Of a stretch of DNA of 64,000 nucleotides, positions 23,746 through 34,905 are shown one piece after another (position 1 is the first letter of the stretch; every line of letters starts with the position of its first letter). The notes below the pieces were generated by a model, which ran no database searches, was not told the origin of the DNA, and saw nothing but the letters and a program-made list of their open reading frames with translations. Source of the DNA: Manis javanica (lineage: Eukaryota > Chordata > Mammalia > Pholidota > Manidae); NCBI RefSeq assembly GCF_040802235.1, contig NC_133174.1:133663213-133727212 (forward strand), read 5' to 3'. Made by a program: the position numbers and the translations under genes.

Positions 23746-26700
23746 ATGTCTGTGTATGTGCTTCATTTTCTGTCTGAAGTGTCCTTTAGAGCAGAGGAAA
23801 CTGGGAGAATGTTGTTTCTGTTCTCATAAATATTGGAAGTCTTGAAAGGAGTTGGCTTAGAAGTGAATTCAGATGATACCTTCCACTTGGATTGTGTTGA
23901 ATTGGACTTCTGACTGGAATATCCTAGGTCATTCATGTCCTGTTACCACTAATTAGCTTAATTGCTGCCAGGATGATTGAACCACATTACTCACTGAAGA
24001 GTCAAGATATTTCAGCCACCTTATCAACTAAATGGTAAACTCTTTATCCACCAAATGGGACGGTATCATAAAGATTTGACTTATGTTCTTCACTTACTTC
24101 TGGCTATAAAAAACTGCTTCCTAGTTTTAAAAATCTAATTACAGATATCTTCATAATTGTTACATTATGAATATGTCATCAGATGTTTTGTGTGCCAACA
24201 TAGAAAAAGTCAAAGAAATGCCAAGGCTCTTGCTGTTATGGAATTTATATCTGAAACTAAAGAGTTTGCATGGGGGACCTTTTTTTGGGTCACCAACCTC
24301 TTGAAGAATATCATAAAAGTTATGAACACTCTTTTTTAATGCACATTTATAGACAAAATTGTACACATAAATTTAAGGGCGATTATGAGAACACTGGCGT
24401 ATTTTGACTTTTTGAGAGTCCATATGCCTGGATGAATCATCCTTAGTGAAGGGAAGTTAAATAGTTTATATTCCACCCAAAATAGCTCTGTAAGCCTCAT
24501 TTTTATCTGTAAAATAACATAATATGACCCACTTTGTAAGGTAATTATGATAATTTAAGATAATGCATGTAAAGAATTTCTCATGTTGTTGTTCTTATGA
24601 CAATTTACAAACCTTATACCCTTCAACCTTTTTGGGTCTGTCAATAACATGGTACATTTGGCTGTGGTTAACCCCCTGTAAAGGACATCTAGAATTGTAT
24701 ACTGTGTAAATTCCATAAGAATCACATATTTTAAATAAATATAGTTATAAATTATATAATCAGATCTCGCTAAAGAACAATACTGGGAAAGCTATGTTAT
24801 TTTCTGTCTGACACCAGCATAATTTTAACTCTTTAGAACATCTCTTTTTGTCCTGACTCCTTAAAATAACGAACCCCAAGTTCCTTTACAAGTGCGGGTG
24901 GTGACATGGCCGTACATACTTTTTGATTTTGAAAATTATCCTGAAGTATTACTGATAGTCACTCACAGAAATTCATTCTTCTGTTTGGATATTTATAAAT
25001 ATGTTTTTACATTACATTGTATAGACTCTGCTTTGTAAGCTTAGCAACAACCTTTGCACAAAACAATTCAGTAATGACCTGACCTGCTAACAAAAACACG
25101 GATTTCTTTTTTTCCTCCACTGTAAGAGTCAAGAAAGCTTATCAAGTTATCTAAATACAGTAACACAGATGATACCCATACATAAAACAGTAACCACTGA
25201 AGACTTTCTGTGTGTTTCTCTGTGAAGGAATGGTACAGAGAAAGCTAATGTCATTTTTTTTCAAGTCCTAGGAACATCATGAAACGGCATGATTCAGTTG
25301 GAACATATGTCCTTCAGGCAAACAGAACACAGTGACAGATTTTGACTGGATTTTCAGGGATTTTAAAGTCTCAGAGTAATATCTTGTATTTTTCCATTCT
25401 CAATTTATCAAAATGTGTTATAATAATGATTTAGATAGATAGCATATATTTGAAAACCATATCTGATGTTCAGAAAAAATTGTATCTCTCACAGTCAAAT
25501 ATTGATCAGCGTTGGTGTGTGTGTGTGTGCATTTGTTTTGAAATTTAGCTTAGCTAAACACACGTGTGTGCACAGAGAGGTTTTTGGTAGCAATATTGAA
25601 TTGTATTAAATTTTCAGTATGAAAATACAATATCCATACCACGTATTCCCTGTATGATTCCAATTATGGAGTGCCTTTAACATCAAATGTAGATTGTACG
25701 CACCCTCGAGTGGAAACTGAATTGCCTACCCTGCCGCCAGTAACTCAAGACATCTAAATTAGTCATTTTAAAGGGCAAAATGGCTAACTCTGGTAGACTG
25801 AGCATAAGCCCAGGGAACTATTTGAATCCATCTTTATGTTTTTTCTTTCTCTCAGAATTAGATTCTGAATATCATCTGCTTCTTTTTTAGTACCTAGAGA
25901 TTAAATAGAAATATACACGGTGGGGCCTCATCTCAGAGGTTTTATAGGCTTAGGATATGGAATGCTGTTGAGAATAAAAATGCATAAAAGAAAAGAACAT
26001 TCCTCAAACAACCTTCTCAGAATAGACATGTGGGATTATATATGTCTGTATCTTGAGGAAACAAATGTTTAGTTTTCCAAATGAAAGAGATCTTTTGGTG
26101 TTCTTTGTTTGATTTAGAGGTCAAACATCTTGCCCTCAGCTTAAAAGTGTGTTGTTTGACCTATATAGTGTATTTTTTTAAGAAATGACATCTAAAAGTC
26201 CAGAAATTGCACATAAAATTTCAGGTTTCTAGCATCTTTTGAAAAATAAGAATATGTGGCAATGCTGAAATAATATTCATTCCCATGTGACATTTATTAG
26301 GGGAAGCCAAGCTCCTACTGACTACCCTTTAAGTAGGGCATGCATTTTCTGTTTCTTGCTCCTAGTTGTCCTAGTTCCACATTTAAATTATGTACCTGGA
26401 CCCTGTAAACATTTAAGTTTGAGAGATCATTGTCTAAATATTCTGTAGGTTAATATATAAGGATATATACTTTAGCACTTCCTGGAAATAAAACAGTTAA
26501 AATCTACTTATTAACAGCCAGTACCCAGACTATAAAAATTCACCTTTGTCTCTAAAGGGAGGAGTTCCCTCAGTGGAGCAATGGCCTCTGGGAAATCAAT
26601 CTCCCTTGTCCTTCCAGTTTGTTTTCGCTCAGCATTTTTAGCCTATTGTCCAACATGAATTAACACCAAGATAACACCAAGATCCAGTTCCATTCCCAAG

Positions 26701-26845
26701 GACAGCTTGCAGAGTCTTCATCTATTCCATAGGGGATTAAGCCTTATTGTAGTGCACAGTATTTGCTGTTTGCATAGTTCTTGCCACTATATAGAATTAA
26801 CAGAGTAATTGTCACTATCTGAAATCAGTGTGTTGATTTATATGC
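23746..26845. other. No gene seen; long repeat-poor AT-rich segment
   Basis: About 3 kb with no ORF above 70 codons and almost no recognisable repeat. A weak MIR-like 'CTCATTTTTATCTGTAAAAT' lies at 24497-24516. A short GT run (25515-25529) is followed 30 bp later by the palindrome-like CACACGTGTGTG (25560-25571). Confidence 0.5.
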
Positions 26846-26849
26846 TGCT

Positions 26850-26955
26850 CTCTTCCTCCATTGGAATGTAAGCTCCATGATAGCATGTTTTGTTTTGCTT
26901 ATCACTGTATTCCCAGTAATATTAGCCTAAATTATCACATAATAGGCCCTAGTTA
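26850..26955 (+). repeat. L2 LINE 3' end, sense
   Basis: Short L2 tail: 'TGGAATGTAAGCTCCATGAT' (26862-26881), then 'ATCACTGTATTCCCAGTAAT' (26901-26920), then a decayed 'ATAGGCCCTAG' end (26942-26952). This is the classic L2 3' order. Confidence 0.85.
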
Positions 26956-27047
26956 TGCAGATTACTACATACAGTTGTCCTGGTTGTGCACTGTGCAATA
27001 TCAGGGGTTGCCATAGAGCCCATGGAGTAATTCAGTGTGTGAACAAC

Positions 27048-27116
27048 ATAACTGTGTGGAAGCTCTGCCAGTCTGGAAACAATATAACTGTGGAAGCTCT
27101 GCCTTTTGGAAACAAT
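27048..27116. repeat. Imperfect tandem duplication (36 + 33 bp)
   Basis: Two adjacent units share 'GTGGAAGCTCTGCC' and 'TGGAAACAAT'. The first unit (27048-27083) has 3 extra bases relative to the second (27084-27116). Confidence 0.85.
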
Positions 27117-27746
27117 TTTATTATTCAAAGTTGGAAAGTGGCTTATGATTAGAGTGATAATTGTGGACATAGAAATAAGTCATCAGATTCAACATATATC
27201 TTGGAGTTGAGCCAACTTCACTTGCTGATGGATGGATAATGACGATGGTGACCATTACAGGGGTCACTTGATTTCCATCCCCCATGCTTCTGTAAGAGTG
27301 ACAGTCTCAGCCTCTTTCCACCCCTCACTCTACTGTTTCACTTGCTGGTCCTCAGGTAAGGAGAATAGACTTCCTTGATTAATATAAGAGAACAAACTGG
27401 GCACATAAGGCTCAGTCCTGTAGTCTTCCAGTCTCTTTCTTAGGATGTACTTGTCTACAGAGAGGGTGAATTTTGGTTTCCATCCTTGGCCATTGTGGTG
27501 AGGCTCTACTGCACATCCATTAGCCTCCCCCAGAAAGCCTGTAATTTGAGAGGAGTGTGTCCACTTCAGAAAGTGAGAATAGGTCCAATTAGTGGCACAC
27601 CTAAGCCACATCCTCTAATAGAGCTTTCATCAGTTATCAGGCTGATGTTTCGATTTTTGTCTGTTTTAGGTCTCTCTGTCTCTCTTTCAAGTCCAAACTA
27701 AGGAGGTTAAGGTACAAGATGTATTATTTACTATGTTTCTAAACCA
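27117..27746. other. No gene seen; possible unidentified old repeat
   Basis: Two opposite ORFs overlap here (93 codons minus, 71 codons plus) without motif support. The texture is LTR-like but I cannot name a family. Confidence 0.4.
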
Positions 27747-27764
27747 TAAGACCTGGAATATTTT
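27747..27764 (+). repeat. Left target-site duplication of young L1
   Basis: 18-bp TAAGACCTGGAATATTTT, identical to 28411-28428. It ends in TTTT, as expected for an L1 in minus orientation. The pre-insertion site reads TTTT/GA, close to the L1 endonuclease site TTTT/AA. Confidence 0.93.
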
Positions 27765-28410
27765 TTTTTGAGAGGGCATCTCTCATATTCATTGATCAAA
27801 TGGTTGTTAACAACAATAAAATTCTGTATAGGGGACTCCATGCACAATCATTAATCAACCCCAAGCCTAATTCTCAACAGTCTCCAATCTTCTGAAGCAT
27901 AACGAACAAGTTCTTACATGGTGAACAAGTTCTTACATAGTGAATAAGTTCTTACATGGTGAACAGTACAAGGGCAGTCATCACAGAAACTTTCAGTTTT
28001 GATCACGCATTATGAACTATAAACAATCAGGTCAAATATGAATATTTGTTTGATTTTTATACTTGATTTATATGTGAATCCCACATTTCTCCCTTTATTA
28101 TTGTTATTATTTTTATTTTTAATAAAATGCTGAAGTGGTAGGTAGATGCAAGATAAAGGTAGAAAACATAGTTTAGTGCTGTAAGAGGGCAAATGTAGAT
28201 GATCATGTGTGTGCCTATAGACTAAGTATTAATCCAAGCTAGACAAGGGCAACAAAACATCCACGGATGCCGAAGGTTTCTCTCAAAACAGGGGGTGGTG
28301 AGGTTCTAAGCCTCACCTCTGTTGATCCCCAATTTCTCACCTGATGGCCCCCCTGTGACTGTGCCTGTCTTAGGTTGTTCCTCCCTTGAGGAATCTTACC
28401 CGTCTCTGGC
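27765..28410 (-). mobile_element. Young 5'-truncated L1 (3' UTR only), antisense
   Basis: 646-bp insertion between perfect 18-bp target duplications. A T-run at the left (poly-A tail on the minus strand) shows its orientation. What remains is 3' UTR: no ORF2 motif is present. It contains three 19-bp tandem units (27904-27960). The low internal decay and perfect flanking duplication mark it as the youngest element here. I associate this 3' UTR with pangolin-type L1 from memory only. Confidence 0.85.
27904..27965. repeat. 19-bp tandem repeat inside L1 3' UTR
   Basis: Three units of GAACAAGTTCTTACATGGT (27904-27922, 27923-27941, 27942-27960), each differing by at most two bases, plus the first 5 bases of a fourth (27961-27965). 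Confidence 0.95.
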
Positions 28411-28428
28411 TAAGACCTGGAATATTTT
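28411..28428 (+). repeat. Right target-site duplication of young L1
   Basis: Identical 18-bp partner of 27747-27764. The following bases are GAAAATT. Confidence 0.93.
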
Positions 28429-28534
28429 GAAAATTAATATGATGCTGGCTGTTAGCTTCAGACCTGTGGAAATAGCCTTATATAATTAATTCCCTTCTAG
28501 AAGTTTTTTTCCCTTTACTTATGAGACTATTCAG

Positions 28535-28605
28535 CATTAATTCAATAAATATTTACGGAGTATACACTGTGCCAGGCATTGTAGTAGGTGTCAGGTGAGT
28601 CTAAG
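28535..28605 (-). repeat. L2/MIR 3' tail, antisense
   Basis: 'TTCAATAAATATTTACGGAG' (28540-28559) followed by 'CACTGTGCCAGGCATTGTAG' (28565-28584) is the antisense tail shared by L2 and MIR. The next bases fit L2 poorly, so it is a short remnant. Confidence 0.75.
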
Positions 28606-28819
28606 ATCTCTATAACTGACTCAAACCTCCCCAAGGCAGAATCTCTAGGCTACCAAAATATAATAAGAATCAATGTTTCTCTTCACTATGATGCATTACA
28701 ATAAACCAAGAATATCTAATGGTTTGCTGTAAATTAAATGCCAAAGTAGAAACATATCAATAAGAGAAATGACTAAGTGCCAAGTAAGGGAAGAAGTGGG
28801 GCCCAGAAAGAATAGACAG

Positions 28820-29300
28820 TATCTGAGTTTGGGCCTCCTGGAAACAGCCCTTGAGACAGGGATTCAGGTGGATGTGAGTTTTGGGGAGTGTACTCTTCAG
28901 GTAAAACCAGTCCAGTAGGAATGGAAACAAAGCAGGAAATAGCAAAGAGCTAAGAAAGCATGTGGTTTCAGTAAAGTTTAGTTTTGGTTTAATCCATGGG
29001 GCGCGGTGGGGAGCATCATGATCTCTGGAGCATAAATCACACCACAGAGTTATCCCACGTTGTGGGGTAACAAGAGGACACAGTGATTTTGTAGTCCCCA
29101 ACCCCAAAAGTCAGCCATTTGCCTCCTCCAGAGATAGGATGTTAACATCCCAGGTATCTCTTGGCCAGACAGCTCTGATCAGCCAAGAGGAATTCTTAAG
29201 GGCAGCTTGCAAGTGTGAGCCATTTGTCCTGGCACTCACACAGCCCAGGGATGGGTGTGCTAGCCAGTTAATGGTAACAGCTCAGGACACCACCAGAATC
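28820..29300 (-). mobile_element. Probable ERVL-type LTR (LTR33-like), antisense
   Basis: Contains 'CCTTGAGACAGGGATTCAGG' (28849-28868), 'GAGCATAAATCACACCACAG' (29028-29047) and 'GGGGTAACAAGAGGACA' (29064-29080), which I recall from ERVL-class LTRs in antisense. The family name is uncertain. No retroviral coding sequence adjoins. The overlapping 116-codon ORF (28757-29107) is within this block and looks incidental. Confidence 0.45.
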
Positions 29301-29317
29301 TACTACAAGCAACTTGC

Positions 29318-29742
29318 CTATTGTGGGATCAACTGCATTCACTTTTCCTCAAATTCATTTGTTGAAGTCCTAACCCCTAGGGCCTCAAAGTTTGACCATA
29401 TTTGAAGATAGGGTCTTAACAGATGTAACTAAGTTAAAATGAGGTCAGTAGGGTGGGCCTTCATCCAATACAAGCGGTGTACTTATGAAAACGAGAAATG
29501 TGGACACAGACATACCTAAAAAGAAGACAATATAAAGACACAGGGAGAAGACAGCTGTCTACAAGCCGAGCAGAGAGGCCTGGAACAAACCCTTACATCA
29601 CAGCCTCCAAAGGAACCAACCCTGCTCACACCTTCATCTTGGACTTTGGGTGACCAGAATTGTGACAAACTACATTTCTGTGTTTAAGCTACCCGGGGTG
29701 TGATAGCTTGTTATATCAGCCCTAGAAAAATGAACACATGAC
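29318..29742 (+). mobile_element. MLT1-type (ERVL-MaLR) solo LTR
   Basis: Sense MLT1 signatures: 'TTGTTGAAGTCCTAACCCCT' (29360-29379), 'TTTGAAGATAGGGTCTTAAC' (29400-29419), 'GTTAAAATGAGGTCAGTAGG' (29432-29451), 'ACACCTTCATCTTGGACTTT' (29628-29647), 'CCAGAATTGTGACAAACTAC' (29654-29673) and the end 'TTGTTATATCAGCCCTAG' (29709-29726). It follows the LTR-like block directly. Confidence 0.85.
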
Positions 29743-30079
29743 CTGAGATTACACAACTATAAGTCACAGAATCAAGGTTGACTTCCAAATGCACTGGAAT
29801 GCCCATCCTGAGGCCAGGAGAATCTATGCACTTAAAGCTTCCATCCCAGGACTCAGCAGAGGGGAGCTGAGCAGCAGAGATCTAACAGGGACGCTTTCCT
29901 GAGAGGTATCATCTGAACTGAAATCCTCCCTTGCCTGACATTTCACTGCTCTCAGCCAGTCACCGAATCTCCAGTCTCCTCACCCCCTAGCACTCCCAGC
30001 CCCCACCTGCACTCCTGCCCCAGCTTTCCCAACAGCCTGTAGGCCTCTGGTCCGCAATGTCCACACTAAAACAACAGCC

Positions 30080-30480
30080 CTTCAGGGTCTTACTTTGCCC
30101 AACCTACTTTTCCAGACTCTTCTCTTTTTGCTCCCTAAGTTCACATACATACTGATCACTTGCAACTCTCTGCTGTGCCACGGTCCCTCTGACCCCTGGG
30201 CTCTTCTTCCTGCAGACACCGTGGTTTATAGCCGTGCCGCCAGCTGCCTTCAATAGCAACTTCAAGTCCTGCCCAGTCCTTTCATCTGCAGTGGCCTGTG
30301 GCACCCAGAGATCCAGCTTTTGTTTTCTGCCCAGTGACTGACACTTATCCTTTAAGACCAGCTTTGAAGTCTCTTCCATTCTCTCATCTTCCACAATGCC
30401 TCCAAGCAAAGTTAGTTTCTTCCCCTCATGCTTTTATTATATAGTTCTTGACCCATGACAGGATAATTTAATTATACATT
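30080..30480 (+). repeat. Possible L2 LINE 3' region, sense
   Basis: Pyrimidine-rich sense strand with 'AAGACCAGCTTTGAAGTCTC' (30354-30373), 'CCATTCTCTCATCTTCCA' (30377-30394) and 'TTATTATATAGTTCTTGA' (30434-30451), in the order of the L2 3' region. The upstream half is less clear. The 101-codon minus-strand ORF across it has no support. Confidence 0.45.
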
Positions 30481-30489
30481 GATGCATCA

Positions 30490-30680
30490 ACTCAGTCAGG
30501 TTGCAAATTTAGACAAAACCTGGAATCAAATCTCACATCTGCTATTTACAAGCTATATTTTCCATTTTGGCCAATTAAAGCCAATCCTGCATGCCTCAAT
30601 TTTCTCATCTTTAAAATGGGGATAATGACAGTCTTTACATGGTTGTCTGAAAAATGAAGTGCTTACAATGGGTGATTTTT
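30490..30680 (+). repeat. MIR SINE, sense
   Basis: 'TCAATTTTCTCATCTTTAAA' (30596-30615) then 'ATGGGGATAATGACAGTCTT' (30616-30635) and 'GAAGTGCTTACAATGG' (30655-30670) follow the MIR core order. Confidence 0.82.
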
Positions 30681-32235
30681 TTCTACTTTATGCCTTTCTG
30701 TGTTTTTAATTTTTTAAAATGATAAGCATATTTTACATTTGGATGGAAAATAGAAAGTTTCTTTTTAAAAGAACAGCATATTAAAAATAATTACAGGTTC
30801 TCCAATAAAATCAAAGGTAAATATTCTAGGAAAACGTGAAATGCATGTAGAATGTTTAAAACAATATTTGGTATATAGGTAGTAAACAAATGGTACATGA
30901 TTGATTATCATTATTACCTTTTAAGCTTTTTTTTTTACATTCAAGATATACGGACTATCTACTTGGTTTCCACCTTTCTTTCTCCCACTAGTATTTTAGG
31001 TGCCTGAAAGCATGGACTCTGATTATCTTGAAAAGTTTGGCATTGAAAAAAAAAAGGCACAGAATGTACATGCAAATCAGGTACCAGAAGCAGCCAGAAT
31101 ATCTCACAGTTCCCCAAAGGAAATGTACAAACTACACTATAAAAATAGCCTGGCTTTTCCAGCCATCCAAAGAGAGATACTGAAATTTTAAAAGCATGGA
31201 AACTTCTTCAATGTTCTGATACTCCTACAAAGAAAATCACAAGTTAGAAAATGTCAGCACAGAATACAATCATGAAAATTAGCTTAAATCGTAATTTTGT
31301 GCAACTTAATTGAATGCAATGATAAAAGAAACCCAGACCCCTGAGAGGCGTAGCAGTTTAGTGTCAGTAATATTCTGTTTGGTCAAAAGGATACTGGACA
31401 CAGCTGTTACACATGAGGGCACATTGTTAAACTCAAATCGGTGCTACTATTTTTGTGGCAGACTAGATACATCTTAGACCTAGTTGAGAACTGAGAGAAA
31501 CCACAACAAAGACTGGCAGGATTCCCATCTGCTATCATGAATGGCTTCTTTAGAGCTGTGGCAAAACCCACCCCTTTTCCCCAAAGCAATCAGTTTTGCA
31601 AACTGCCTATATACTAAGTACAGAGAAATGAAAATACTCATTCCCAAGCTGGAAGACAAAGAATGTATCCAATCTAATAGATGTACTTCCAGTAGAGATT
31701 TTAATGATGGTCTAAAAGCTTTATCATTTCTTCACAGATTCTTAGACCTTGAATTGATCCTTGAGCTTATCTTGTCCTTTTCATTATGTTTTCTCCAACC
31801 CTAGCAGCAGGTAATATGAGGATTTCAGAACCATTGTTCCATACTGCAGCATCACCAGCTGGAAATGCTCATTTTTAGTCGATTAATCACTTCAAATAAT
31901 CCATCTTTTCAAATAATTTGTTATTTTGATCCATTTCCTCTCTGCCAATTTAGTTTTGGACTACATGATTTCAGAAAACTCAGCTAGAACCTCTTAGCCC
32001 CACTGTTACTGCTGTAAAACCAAAAGCAAAAGAGAACTCGCAACTTCCACCTTTGCAATAGTGGTGCTTCCATATCTGGGTCAAGCGCTTCCGTGCCAAG
32101 CCAGAGTCAGGCCCTAGCGCCACTCTTATACCTTTCCTTGAATGGCCTCACCTCCTGCTGCTAGCCTTTTCTCCTTCTTTCTTTCTAATCACTCACCAAG
32201 AGGCATTTCATTTCCTTAGGGATGCCAAGGGAGTG
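30681..32235. other. No gene seen
   Basis: AT-rich DNA with chance ORFs below 90 codons. No named family. Confidence 0.5.
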
Positions 32236-32237
32236 CT

Positions 32238-32998
32238 TGGGGAAAAGCAAACCAAAGCCATGAGATACCACTTCATACTTACTAGGATGTCTGTAATAAA
32301 AAAAAAAATGGGCAGTAACAAGTATTGGGGAGGATGTGAAGAAAGTGGAACCCTTGTACACTGCTGTGGGAATGTAAAATGGTACAGTAGTTTTGGAAAA
32401 CAGTTTGGCAGTTCCCCAAAATGTTGAATATAGAAGTACAATATGGCCCAGCAATTCCACTCCTAAATATATCTCCAAGAGAATTAAAAACATATTTCCA
32501 CACATAAACTTGTACAGAAATAGAGCAGTATTATTAATAACAGGTGAAAGTGGAAACAACCCAGTTATCCATCAGCTAATGAGCAGATACACAAAATGTA
32601 GGCTATCCACACAATGGAATACTATTTGGCTATGAACATGAACAAAGTACTAATGCTTGCTTCATCATGGAAGAACGTTGAAAACATGGTGCTCAGCGAA
32701 ACAAGCCAGTCACAAAGGGCCACATATTGTAGGATTCCATTTATATGAAATGTCCACAACAGGCATATCTCTATAGACAGAACGTAGAGCAGTGGGGCAA
32801 GAGGTTTGGGGGTGATGACTTAGTAGTGCCGGGCATCTTTTAAGGAAATGAAAATGTTCACCAGTTGATGGTGGTGATGGTTACACAACTTTGTGAATAT
32901 ACTAAGAACCATTGAACTTTGCACTTTAAATGAGTGAATTGTATGGTATGCTAATTATATCTCTATGGAGTTGTCATAAAGAAAGAAAATAAGAAAAA
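32238..32998 (+). mobile_element. L1 (L1MB-like) 3' end with A-rich tail, sense
   Basis: Sense L1 3' end: 'AAAGCCATGAGATACCACTT' (32254-32273), 'TTGGGGAGGATGTGAAGAAA' (32325-32344), 'ATGGCCCAGCAATTCCACTC' (32443-32462), 'GGCCACATATTGTAGGATTC' (32719-32738), 'TTCACCAGTTGATGGTGGTG' (32859-32878) and an A-rich tail at 32980-32998. Both the C-terminal ORF2 remnant and 3' UTR are present. Mutually overlapping plus and minus ORFs here are shadows. Confidence 0.93.
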
Positions 32999-34075
32999 TC
33001 ATTCCATCTTAGGGATCCCTGAGTTTCAGGGACCAGACCAGACCCTTTCATTTCCTGAGGCCTATTTTATCATAGTTCATTTTTCAGTCTCTAGCCCCTT
33101 TCCTATTTAATAACTACTGTTGGTTCTTTTATGTCCTATTTCTCTATTCAGCAGTGAGAGACTTTTGTCACAAAAACTTCATGTTACAAAAACTGAATGC
33201 ATTTATGTGGATATGAATTGATGAAAACTGATCATTCATATTAACATGATCTTTTGCAAGATGTTTTCTGACTTTGCCAGATAAAGGTCACACTCCCCTT
33301 CTGTGACTCCTTTGGCCACACATTTAAAAAATGTGGAGATAGGAAGGGAGACGGGCTGGTTCACAAATACAAATGCAGATTTCAGCTGCAACTTAGCCCC
33401 TCCAGACCCTCCAGCTGTCAATGTTGATGGCCCAGCAAGCACTTCATGCTAATGTCATCTAGTATAGAACAGCCTGATTCCGGCCTGGTGAAAGTACAAA
33501 GGGACATCAATTCTCTTCATATGGATATTTTTAGTTAAGATAGATCACTATGTAGAACATATTTTTCCCCTAAGATTCTAAAATCTTAAATGTATGACCA
33601 ATTTCATATAATCTATAGTGTCTATAGTCCATGAATTAGAAAGTAACATTTTTATATGCATGGATTGAGAAGTGAATGCAGAGAAAAATGATATAAATAA
33701 TATCACAATCAATTTTCTCCAAGCACTGATATAAATTGCATTTTGCTATGCTTTTCTAAAGTCCTGATTACATTGTCACACCCGAGATTTCTCAGCAGAT
33801 ATGCCTGCACTTCGAAATGAAAAGGCAAACCCAACCGATAGCCTAATATATTTTAATATGTGATTCAATTGCTAATTAAAATGAGCAGGGGATAAGAATA
33901 AGATAAAAAAAATGGACATGCCCATGCAACATCCCAGTGGCCACTCATTTTTCTGAATTCCCCTGGTAATATTTCAACTACTAAAATATCTTCGAGCATT
34001 TTACTGGTAAAAACCTAACTTCTCTGATTCAGTCATTCATGTATAACTTTCAGCGGATTCTTGACTTTAAGCCAT
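32999..34075. other. No gene seen; includes repeat-free AT-rich segment
   Basis: No named family and no ORF above 70 codons. The stretch 33690-33930 has a conserved-element texture and is discussed as a finding. Confidence 0.5.
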
Positions 34076-34079
34076 CGGG

Positions 34080-34905
34080 AAGAGCTTAAGATAGTAACAT
34101 AAGACGCCAAGCAGTTGTCCCACAATTCAGTTCAACTCTGATGGAATTAGCATCAGACTCCACAGGTGAAGGGCTCAGTCTCACGAGACTTCCCCTACTT
34201 CAGATACAAACTGCAAGTCTCTTGGGCCTCCTGTACTTCTGGTGGAGCAGCTATTACCATGACCACTTCCTCAGGTTCAACAATATGCTAGAATGGCTCA
34301 CAGAACTCAGGGAGACAGTTTACTTACTGTTAAATAAAGGACACAACTCAGGAGTAATCAAATGGAAGAGGTGTTTGGGGCAAGGTGTAGGGGAAAAGGT
34401 GCAGAGCCTCCATGCCCTCTGTGGGGGCATCACCCCCTCAGCGCCTCAACATGTTTGCCAACCCAGGAGCCCTCTGAGCCCCATCATTTAGGGGTTTTAT
34501 GGAAGTTCTATTACAAGGATGTGAATGAATAAGTCATTGGCCATTGCTAATTAAGTCAATCTCCACCCTTCTCCCCTCCCTGGAGGTCAGGGGAAGGCTG
34601 AAAGTTCCATCCTTCTAACCACACCTTTGTCTTTTGGACAATCACATCCCAAAGATCTCTAGGGGTCCCCAACCATCAGTCACCTCTTTAGCATAGAAAA
34701 GGACACTCTCATCACTCCTGAGATTCCAAGGGTCTTAAGAAGTTCTTGTGTCAGGAACCAGGACTCAGAGCAAAGATTATAACAGATGATACTCCTATCA
34801 CACCTGTCACTCAGAAAATTACAAGAGTTTTTAGGAGTTGTGTGCCAGGAACCAGGGACAAAGACAAAATATATATTTATTTCTTATTATATCTCAATAT
34901 CACAA
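34080..34905 (-). mobile_element. ERVL-type LTR (MLT2-like), antisense
   Basis: About 0.8 kb matching an ERVL LTR in antisense: 'AGAATGGCTCACAGAACTCA' (34291-34310), 'TTTTGGACAATCACATCCCA' (34632-34651), 'TGTGCCAGGAACCAGGGACA' (34841-34860), then 'TATTTCTTATTATATCTCAA' (34877-34896) and a terminal 'TATCACA' at 34899-34905. The string 'CAGGAACCAGG' occurs twice (34753 and 34846), suggesting a short internal duplication. A 116-codon ORF (34141-34491) inside it is incidental. Confidence 0.7.

Noticed and set aside
25560-25571. CACACGTGTGTG palindrome considered as an E-box array
   Set aside because: It is explained by neighbouring GT/CA slippage and lacks any partner site.
27117-27746. Overlapping ORFs of 93 and 71 codons considered as a gene remnant
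   Set aside because: No motif, and the region resembles a decayed, unidentified repeat.
28820-29742. Possible full provirus between the two LTR-like blocks
   Set aside because: The blocks are different families, in opposite orientation and almost adjacent, so no internal retroviral sequence fits between them.
32185-32559. 124-codon minus-strand ORF
   Set aside because: It is the antisense shadow of an L1 3' end in plus orientation.
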